Assembly: GCA_015179125.1 (NCBI GenBank)
Contig: WHVA01000214.1
Span: 62,001 to 126,000, forward strand
Direction of reading: 5' to 3'
From: Gautieria morchelliformis
Lineage: Eukaryota; Basidiomycota; Agaricomycetes; Gomphales; Gomphaceae
Length of the DNA stretch: 64,000 nt
In this document: positions 56,465-64,000 of the stretch, in pieces
Position numbering within the stretch: the stretch's first letter is position 1
Layout: the number at the start of each line of letters is the position of its first letter
Translations under genes and position numbers: made by a program
Notes under the pieces: generated by a model
The model's database searches: none
What the model saw: only the letters and a program-made list of their open reading frames with translations
What the model was told of the DNA's origin: nothing

Positions 56465-58439
56465 ATGAAGATGATGCCCCCCAAAGATGGGATGGACGTT
56501 GATCCGTCAACATCCACAACGCAAGCAACGGCCCCGAGACAGGGGGCCGCAGATATTCTCCGTGCTCCAGTAGACCAGGAGCACTGGATGATCGTGGGAT
56601 GGGAGGACGCCCTCGCCATCGTCCACCCGGACGATTGCGCAACGTGCGCAGACTACGCCACGCACCTAAGGGCCGCGACAGGCACCTGCAAGGTCAAATT
56701 GCAGGACGAAGATATCGGCGACGCCATCGATGCAGCCTGGGGATGGCTCCCAAGGGGCATCGCGCGTGACGCACGAGAAGAGCCCCTCCGAGACATCCAC
56801 GACCTTAAAAAAGAGGTCAAGGAGTTGGAACGCGCGGTCGAAGACCGCAACCGAGCGCACAAAGATCAAGGAACTGGAGCAACAGCTGAGCTCAGCCCAG
56901 CTCCAGGTTACCCTGGCCCACATTGCCTCAAAAAGGCCACAACATGACCCGGCCACGGACCCAGTGGCCAGGCCATCATCACTTCGCGCGACGGTGCCTC
57001 TGCCGGCGCGCACAACACCGGGACTAGCGTCCCGATTGTTGGCGCCAACCCCGACAACGACAACGACGGAAGGGCATAGCGCGCCTTCTGACTCTGCGTA
57101 CGGCGTCCCAGATGGATGGGAGTCAGACTCGTCCATCTGGAAGACGTACGACCCGGAAAGGGCACAGCCCCTGGCAGAGCAGCCAAAGAAAAAGTGCAAG
57201 AAATTGCGCGGCTCCCCCAACACCATCAATGGGCTAACCATTGCGAGGGAAAGCACAATTAGCGCTTACCTAGGGGTGTCATCGTCGCACATTGTCCACG
57301 ACCCCGCCCTTCAACAGCAGATAGCACAGGTTGAGGCCCAGTACATCGGGCCTGGTGTGGCCCTGCCTCCACCGGCGGGGACAGTTAACCCCCCCTACCC
57401 GGGGGAGGGGACGCTCATCCCACTTGGAGATCCACCGATCTCCGAGACGGGCCTCCTACCACGGCCGGTAGGGAAGGCCCAACAGCATCATACTCAATGG
57501 TACGACGTCTGCCCGCTCGACGAACCACGCTTTGTCGAACTCTTAGCGTGGGCAAAAGAGACGCCACAGCTCACGTGTACACGTGAGATGATCGGCATAT
57601 TTAAACGCATCGAGCGTGAACAACGTGCTCGCAATCCCAAAAGGGATTGTCTCGTGATAGCGGGCAGTACCCCACACGATATCGCGGCCATCCTGAAGGG
57701 TTGGATACATAACCCTGAAGGAATCCCATCCGCCATCTGCGACAACGCGGATGGCACCTTCAACCTAGATGACATGGACATCTGGATGTGGTTGAAGGCC
57801 CTTGCGCCCCGGGTCAAGGGGGTCGCATCACCACTCAGGGCGAGGCTACTCAACCTATTCAGCTCGACAGACCAATGGTCGAACCTCGTCGATGCCAGGG
57901 AAGTGCTGACGCCTCAGAGCACCACCCTGCGGCTCTCAATCACAGGCCCATTCCCTGTAGAGGGCCGAGCCGGCCCCGACATCCCCCTCGCCAAGATCGT
58001 GAGATGGTTGGCCCGCTACGCGGGGGTCACTCGCAAGCGAGTGGCACGCATTGAACATTATGTTCAACGCAGCATCACCGGCGCGGCATTCAGTGCCGCC
58101 GCCTGTGAGGGCCAACAAAAGGTCATTGAGACCAGCCATGTGAGGGCCGCGGTGCCACGACCCCTCACTCACGCTCAGCTCGACCAAGAGCTGGCGTGCT
58201 TCCGGCCCCCTCCTCAGACTGAGGACCCGGCCGTTGAGGCCATGCTCCGCGAGGACACTGGCCTCATCACCCAAGCGGATACTGCCGCTAGTGGTGAAGC
58301 TGACCAGCCTCACCCAATCACCACCGATGACGCAGAGGTGCCCCCGGAGGAGTCACGCGCTCCACCGGCCCCGTACGATGACAACGTCATCATATCGGCC
58401 ACTCTAGAGGACTCCCTCATGGATGACCTCTATGAGTAG
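56465..58439 (+). pseudogene. Family-C ORF3, accessory protein of unknown function
   Basis: A reading frame between Pol and the 3' LTR, starting at ATG 56465 (MKMMPPKDGMDVDPS). It has a globular N-terminal part (HWMIVGWEDALAIVHPDD with CATCAD), then a coiled coil (LKKEVKELERAVED). A one-base shift near 56855 moves the frame, and it continues as KIKELEQQLSSAQLQ, a Pro-rich linker, a globular part (FVELLAWAKETPQL; DIWMWLKALAPRVKG) and an acidic C terminus ending DDLYE at 58439. Without the shift it would be about 657 aa. I recognise no domain. Its place and strand suggest it travels with the element, perhaps as an envelope-position or structural/accessory gene, but it has no signal peptide or membrane span. 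Confidence 0.7.
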
Positions 58440-58463
58440 TAGTTGACCCCTATAGTTGTCTAT

Positions 58464-58475
58464 AGAGGGGGAGGG
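58464..58475 (+). other. Family-C polypurine tract
   Basis: AGAGGGGGAGGG lies directly before the 3' LTR start TGTAAATAACC, the usual plus-strand primer site, and fixes the element's orientation as +. Confidence 0.85.
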
Positions 58476-58690
58476 TGTAAATAACCTGTGTATCTACATG
58501 TACAATAGTTATTACATAATCCCAGTGGGCCCCTTAGGGACCCACTGTATAGTTTATGCATGGGAACCGGCCAGCGGTCCCCATCGCATCTTACTCTTAC
58601 CTGTCACTACGTAGCATTCAGAATACCACTCATTGGTCAAGTTCTGTAGTGCCCTTGTGATACAAGGTTCTAAGATCGACACCCTTTACA
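58476..58690 (+). repeat. Family-C 3' LTR (uninterrupted)
   Basis: 215 bp, TG...CA ends. It serves as the empty-site reference that proves the Helitron borders in the 5' LTR. Confidence 0.95.
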
Positions 58691-59632
58691 AAACTCCCCC
58701 AGCAATTCGCAAACCTTCTCTCCAACCTCGCCAACCTTCTTCCCCACATCCGCCCGAGCTCATATCTGATCTTGATCCCATGCCCAAATCCCCTTAGTTA
58801 CTGATCCCGTTCCATCACGCATCATTTGTATATTGACCTCGCCCTGACTCCCCTGCATATGCTCGCCCCTGACCCTTACCCTCTCCCGTATATAAACCCC
58901 CTGTATGCATTCCTATTCTTCAGTCTGAAAACCAACTATCGTACTCTTTGATCCTTAGCTAGTTTCTAAGTCTTCACCTCTTAAGCCAAACCTCACCTCT
59001 TATTCGTTTACCTCCAAAGTTGGGACTCGTACATAGGGTCGGCGCAGCACATAAGCTGAAGCCAAGTTGTATGGGAACTGCTGTTCAACCAGCATACTGT
59101 ATAGTCTCAGATCAAGCTGTTCAACCAGCCTTCAAATGTCTCTTTACTGTAATTTGTAGTCTGCATCAAAGGCCTTTAAAACAACCAATTATCGCCATCA
59201 TAAAAATGTCTACTATCCTCATAAGGCCTATTCAAACCTCCCTCTAATTATCTATGAATTTTACTTATTTTTACGAGGCTGTCTTCACTCAAACTCACTT
59301 ATTTCTGTGCAGCAGAGTTGTGGATACACATGTCCCCACAACTCTGTTTCGGACTTCCGATTTCAAACTCCGACCGGACGCCTGCGTCACTCGCGGCTTG
59401 TGCACCTGCGGTCACCCACAAATCCGGTCAGGTGGCTCCTTCAGACTCAGCCTCTGAGTTCAAAAAGCCTAGTCATTTGCTTGTACAGCCTCAATGACTC
59501 AACCAACTCATGCACACCTTGGTGAGTCACATGTATATGACTCACCCAAGCTGTCATGAATCACATGAGTCCAATTAATGACTCATTCCTGACGAATCAA
59601 GCCCTGATTGGTGGAAAACCTTGTGGAGTCAC
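58691..59632. other. Unassigned repeat-like region
   Basis: No supportable gene. A pyrimidine-rich stretch with a TATA-like TATATAAACC at about 58891 and a CTTCAGTC-type start region resembles an LTR or promoter remnant of an unrecognised element. Around 59520-59580 TGAGTCA/TGACTCA-like motifs are repeated (at least five). I could not find borders or target duplications. Confidence 0.4.
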
Positions 59633-60663
59633 TGTCAAGATTGGTTTTCAGGTGTTAATATCGCGTATTAGTGAACACAGCGAATGCCCGAATAACTTGT
59701 GCGAATAAGTATGCCGTTCAGCGAATAGGTGAACCAATGAATGTTCACAAGGTAAGAGGGTTGCCTGAACGGGGCTCACCCTATCTACAGTCGTAGCGAA
59801 ATAGCCCGTGGCTCTTGACGATGTAACGTGCAAGGTCTCACGGAAGGGCTGTCTAAGTCTCGACAATCCCTTCGCTGGCGAAGGTGCTCCTTCGGAGCCT
59901 TTCGCCAACAGCACAGAAAATGGTTGGAAGGCTAAGGTAACGAAGATGAAGCATGAGAACTCACCAGTGGCACCTAAGTCCTCTGCTAGTCGAAGATGGA
60001 AATCTCCAAGAGAAGGCTTAAGACGAGGACCACAGCGAGGTCAAAGTTGCACAAGATGAACGACGTATGATAATTGAACTGGGGAATATACATGCGAATG
60101 TAAACTACTTATATCGAATGCTCGTAAGGTATCAGCAAATAGGAAAGAGGCCGTCACGAGTCAGGGTTGGATAGGGGTGCGCAGTCATGATACTAAGTAG
60201 ATGGAATAAACATACAATAGAGTGAGGGGAGAATGCGAACATGAAACGACGGAGAGTAAAGGGGGCGAAGGCACTTATGGACAAAACCATGTCTTGGGAC
60301 CCGCATACATGCTACCCTGCACGGACTCTTCGTTTACTGGGTTAATCCCGCACGGCCTATAGAAGGGACGTCCTGCGACCACACTTTGGCCATACGAACA
60401 CCCAATGGGGTTGGATTAAGAAGATGATGGGGTTAATGATGAACCATCATGCCGGGTGAATGGTATCGATCATATTTGATGGCGTGCCTGCTGGCGAAAT
60501 GCGCGAGCAGCAAATAGCGGTTCGGAGAATGGGACGAACAGCGGGTAGAGTGGATGTAGAGGAGGAGTGGTCGGTGGGTGCGGTGAACTCTGGCGAAGAT
60601 GCTAGGGAGTGACGAGGGGGAACATAGAGGTAACGCGGTAGGAGAAATAAACCGGTCATGACA
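59633..60663 (-). repeat. LTR-B, 3' LTR of the minus-strand family-B element
   Basis: 1031 bp, TGTCAAGATTGG...GTCATGACA on the + strand. Flanks GTCAC and GTACC do not match, as expected for one end of a larger element. A polypurine tract (AGGAGGGGGGTAC, minus strand, 60664-60676) adjoins it, and pol lies to its right on the minus strand. Confidence 0.9.
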
Positions 60664-61928
60664 GTACCCCCCTCCTAGCTTCGGAGTCCAACGACGCTGC
60701 GTCCTATGGTGGGGCGGAACCGTTAAAGACGTAATGGGTCCCCCGATGGGATCTCTGAAGCCTGGGCCCTGCATAGCTGCATGGTCCATGCACAACTTCT
60801 TTTTCTGTTTAAAAATGCAGCGTGGAACGGGGTTATGGGGCCCAACTAAGCACCCCAGCCGAGAGTACTGCCCCTATGACGACACCTGGGTACTCAGCTC
60901 TCCTCGATCGATCGCAGGTCGTGTCGAGGGTTAGGCCGGAGCTTCGGGGATAGTAGCAAGGTGATGTGGAGCAGTGGTTGGTCGATGCGGCAGGAGTCCA
61001 AGTGAGTACCGGCCTGTTTCTTTGTTAGCTTTCATTCGCTTAACGATGAGGTCTAGGAGGAGCTTCGGAAAATGCTAGAGGCCCAGGAGGTGGTCGACCA
61101 CACGTTCGAAAGACCGTCCGAAGTAGACGAGCTGGCAGAGGAGATTCAGAAAATGAGGGTGTGGTTGGAGAGTTCGGCATCGACATTGGAATCGGTACCC
61201 GCAGAAGCGGATATTTATTCAACTCCTGCCCTGATCTTTACGCTGACGTCGAAGGGGTGCGAAGGAAGGGAGGTGACTAGGAAGGACCTGGAAGGTATGG
61301 TTTTCTCATGTATTCTCGTGACGACCATGCTAACTCGGTGATGCACTCGGCGAAGTCCCCTGCTCTGGTTCGCAGTCGGCCGGGGGTATGCCTGGGTCGG
61401 CAAAAGCTGCAGAGCCTGTCAGGGTGAGGCGACTGCGCATCTGCTTCGCTCCTGATGGCGAAGGTAAGAGGGCGGATAGCCAGGGGTATGGTCAGGACGA
61501 TGGCCAAGTATGATGCGCAACCCTCGAGTACCCTTACTAGCCATCGAGGGGGGGGCGAAGAGGTTGATGGGGAGCTCGGAGCGTCCCAAGAGGCGTCGGT
61601 TGCAGGCATGGAATGAGTTGAAGGGAGTTGGGTGAGGATTGAGAGGAGATTAATTAAGGGAGTTGAATCTATAGGTAGAATGTGAACAGAGCACCGTTTT
61701 CTTGGGGTTTGGTAAACGTCTAAGCCTTGGGTTTCTGGGGGTACTTCGCATGGAATTCGGCGAGTCTGCGAGCAGAATTAGTAACATTCGAAGAGGGTTC
61801 CCAAGACATAGCGTCGGGAGTGTGTTCGTATCCCTTCCACCCCACTAGGTATTCCAATCACTTCCAGCGAATGTGACTATCGAGGATCTTCGTGATCTCA
61901 TACTCGTCCACGGAGTCAATTTCGATAG

Positions 61929-62416
61929 TGTTGGGTGCATTTATGCTCCTGCACCAAAATCAAGCATAATATATTCAATTTATTGTGTGGTGTTTCAATA
62001 TTTTCTCATACTGTTCTTGTACCATGCATCCATTTCTCTGCTTATTTTCGAAATTTTCTAGTCACTCTCTATCTCTCCATTTCATTCTGTTATTTCTACT
62101 TTCACAGGCGGCTGCACCCAGCGGAGTTTGAAACGACTTCGACGTGCGAGCCCTTGGGCGCTAAAGGGCCGGGTGCAAGTATATGCCTTCTGAGACAGGA
62201 TTACACTCCTCTCTCAGTGACAATAAATTCACTGAGAGAGGCGAGTAGTATTCTTCATATTTACATAGCATGTTGACTGAAAATCATGTAGTATATTTGA
62301 TTCTAGGTACTGTGTTAATACATCAGTGACAATAAATTCACTGAGAGAGTATATTTGATTCTAGCTTTCTAAGAACTCTACCGAACCTTCCCTGCCATAG
62401 CCCCTAGTTGCTAACA
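61929..62416 (+). mobile_element. Solo LTR, family D, copy 1
   Basis: 488 bp from TGTTGGGTGCATTTATGC to ...GTTGCTAACA, flanked by GATAG at 61924-61928 and 62417-62421. It lies between the integrase C-terminal part and the chromodomain of the family-B pol, in the opposite strand sense to copy 2. Strand is assigned by taking TGTTGGG as the start. Confidence 0.93.
62208..62241. repeat. Palindrome in LTR-D copy 1
   Basis: CCTCTCTCAGTGA and its reverse complement flank AATAAA-like bases. A half-degraded second copy lies at 62323-62349. The same pair occurs in LTR-D copy 2 at 63245-63271 and 63358-63392. Such palindromes could be promoter elements or RNA hairpins of the LTR. Confidence 0.85.
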
Positions 62417-63173
62417 GATAGGAGGTGGGGGGTCTGCATATCGACCTGGGATGGTAGATGTCGTGGCGGGTTCGAGAAGGGATACATGAAACACAGGGTG
62501 GATCTGGTGAAGGTCCAGTGGTAAGCCTAAGCGAAACGCATGAGAAGATATTTTAGCCGTGATAGGATATGGGCCAAGTCTTCAGTGGTCGAGTTTCTTC
62601 AAAGGTCGTTTTGTGCGAATATTTCGCGAGTCGAGCCATACTCTGTCGCTGACCTGAAACTCAGGGATCGGAATGCGGCGAGTGGTTGTGGCCGAAGTGT
62701 ACTGGATAATTGATTTCTTGATTTGATCTCGAAGGTATTGGTGAAGGTCCTTGAGGTCTGCCGACTGGCGATAAGTGTCCTCGGAAGAGACCGAAGTGAG
62801 CGATACTTCGAGCTTTGGATCGAAACCTTTGTTGGCGAAGAAGGGTGTGACCTGAGTCGCCGAATGGGCTGTGTTGTTGTAAGCGAATTTGGCGAGAGGC
62901 AAGAGGTCGACCCAATCGTCCTGCTGGTAGTTGATATAGACTCGGAGATACTGCTCGAGGATTTGGTTTACTCGTTCGGTCTGTCCATCGGTTTGGGGGT
63001 GGTAGGCTGTAGAAAGGTTGCCTTTGATGCGGAGGATCTCGCAGAGAGAGGTCCAGAATTGGGATGTGAAGTGCTTCCCTCGATCGGAGATGATGTCGCT
63101 GGGGCTACCGTGTTTAGCGAATACGTGTCGAAGGAAGAGCATGGCGGCGTCTCCCGAATCGATGTCTGAGAAT

Positions 63174-63714
63174 TGTAGAGGACAGGAATTATAGGCAGTA
63201 GGTATGGACTTGTTGCTCAAAAGAATAGACTAGAAATTAATTCACTCTCTCAGTGAATTTAGTTGTCACTGTAAATATATTATACACTACCTAGAAATTA
63301 ATTCACTACAGTATTTCTAGGTCAACAAATCGAAAGGAAACAAGACTAATTTACTTGCCTCTCTCAGTGAATTTAGTTGTCACTGAGAGAGGAGGGAAAT
63401 GTGTCTCATGCGCATGTACTACTAGCCGGCGCTTTAGTGCCCGTGATGCCACGGTGTGCCATGATAAGCGCCCGTACAACGTAGCACGGTAGTGAACAGT
63501 GCAGCTCAAAAAGGAAATTTGTCCACAACCACCCACAAAGGGTCGGTTGGACAGAACATGAAAAGAAGTAGAAATACAGCTTCGAAAAATCAAAGAAAAA
63601 TTTGACAAATCATAGAATGAATGTCAGCATGGTTTCAAGTCAAAATCAAAAGAAATCCGAATGGTGGAATCTATTTGGCTTGGTTTTGGTGCAGGAGCAT
63701 AAATGCACCCAACA
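63174..63714 (-). mobile_element. Solo LTR, family D, copy 2
   Basis: 541 bp, minus-strand start TGTTGGGTGCATTTATGC and end ...CCTCTACA, flanked by AGAAT at 63169-63173 and 63715-63719. It splits the integrase core of the family-B pol after LFIPT. It is diverged from copy 1, especially in the distal third, so the two are separate insertions. Confidence 0.93.
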
Positions 63715-63798
63715 AGAATGTCGGAATGAACAGGGCCATCTTCGTTAGCCTGTCGACAATGACAAGGATCATATCGTGCCCATCCGACGGTGGGAGCC

Positions 63799-64000
63799 TG
63801 TCAAGATTGGTTTTTAGGTGTTAATATCATGTATTAGTGAACACAGCGAATGCCCGAATAACTTGTGCAAATAAGTATGCCATTCGGCGAATAGGTGAAC
63901 CAATGAATGTTCACAAGGTAAGAGGGTTTGCCTAAACGGGGCTCCCCCTATCTACAGTTGTAGCGAAATAGCCCGTGGCTCTTGACGAAGTAACATGCAA
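63799..64000 (-). repeat. LTR-B, partial (continues beyond window)
   Basis: Begins TGTCAAGATTGG and matches 59633 onward. It abuts the integrase coding frame at PPSDG without any primer site or gag, so it is more likely another LTR-B insertion into pol than the true 5' LTR of this element. The target duplication (expected GAGCC) lies outside the window. Confidence 0.8.

Larger units (their letters stand above)
43939..58690 (+). mobile_element. Family-C Ty3/gypsy element with accessory ORF, hosting a Helitron in its 5' LTR
   Basis: The 5' LTR is 43939-43968 plus 50401-50585 and the 3' LTR is 58476-58690, each 215 bp once the Helitron is removed. Internal order: Gag with zinc knuckle, protease, RT, RNase H, integrase, chromo-like C terminus, then an extra ORF, a polypurine tract and the 3' LTR. 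The left flank is CCCCA and the right flank AAACT, so there is no matching target duplication and the right side was probably rearranged. Gag has frameshifts and a stop, and an internal deletion fuses RNase H to integrase. Confidence 0.9.
60664..63798 (-). pseudogene. pol: Family-B pol: integrase core, C-terminal module and chromodomain, split by two solo LTRs
   Basis: Minus-strand segments, in coding order. 63798-63715 (PPSDGHDMILVIVDRLTKMA, first Asp region lost). A solo LTR. 63168-62417 (AAMLFLRHVFAKHG, DIISDRGKHFTSQFW, DGQTERVNQILEQYL, then after a stop RLGPYPITAK and HPVFHVSLLEPAT). A second solo LTR. About 61923-61720 with a chromodomain (DEYEITKILDSHIRWK, stop, LEYLVGWKGYEHTP). Both interruptions disappear if the LTRs and one target copy are removed. 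Two TGA stops (after LDH near 62582 and in the chromodomain) sit where Arg/Lys is expected. 60677-61700 is the tail and 3' region with no clear domain. RT and upstream parts are absent from the window. Confidence 0.85.

Noticed and set aside
61929-63714. One foldback transposon with ~300-bp inverted repeats
   Set aside because: Each arm has TG...CA ends and its own perfect 5-bp target duplication, so they are two solo LTRs.

Overview
The window looks like a filamentous basidiomycete (Agaricomycetes) nuclear genome. Host genes are cut by many introns of about 50 nt with GT-AG (and two apparent GC-AG) borders, gene content is fungal (a Rom2-type Rho GEF with DH-PH-CNH, an SPX-SLC13 phosphate transporter, RPT2, RNase H2A), and the repeats are typical fungal chromoviruses, a Tad-like LINE, a pogo-type transposon and a Helitron. 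A Rhizoctonia/Ceratobasidium-like source would fit, but that is an impression and was not tested.

Layout. 1-3775: decayed non-LTR retrotransposon (RT + RNase H, + strand), split by a solo LTR. About 3800-24900: gene island. It holds an uncertain multi-exon gene (-), a SAM-domain/C-terminal-TM gene (+), a ROM2-like Rho GEF (-), RPT2 (+), a decayed expansin-like DPBB gene (-), RNase H2A (+), a small multi-pass membrane protein (-), an SPX phosphate transporter (+), and a second SAM-domain/C-terminal-TM gene (-) that is a paralog of the first. 25.3-64 kb: transposons throughout, with no host gene that I can support.

The transposon block can be read as strata. A truncated pogo transposase (25.3-26.6 kb) is followed by several ~1-kb LTRs of a chromovirus I call family B. 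A + strand family-B pol remnant (29246-30097, resuming at 43760-43938) was split by a long-form solo LTR-B (target duplication GCACC). That LTR was later hit by two young family-A chromoviruses: A1 (30798-36991, duplication CTTTG, identical LTRs) and A2 (37327-43560, duplication GTGAT, LTRs differing at about 2 of 480 positions). The B pol remnant ends where a family-C gypsy element begins (43939-58690, 215-bp LTRs). The 5' LTR of C carries a complete-looking Helitron (43969-50400) with an unbroken 1763-codon Rep-helicase frame. At 59.6-64 kb lies another family-B element (-) whose integrase/chromodomain region carries two opposite-facing solo LTRs of a fourth family (D).

Removing each solo LTR plus one target copy restores the interrupted reading frame in the LINE, in the B pol remnant, and at both sites in the second B element. 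This independently supports the LTR borders. I see no CRISPR, rRNA or tRNA gene, and no obvious new multi-gene system. The candidates most worth following are the accessory ORF3 of family C, the paralogous SAM-TM gene pair, the family-A Pol that reads through its polypurine tract into the LTR, and the Helitron with an 18-residue repeat array.
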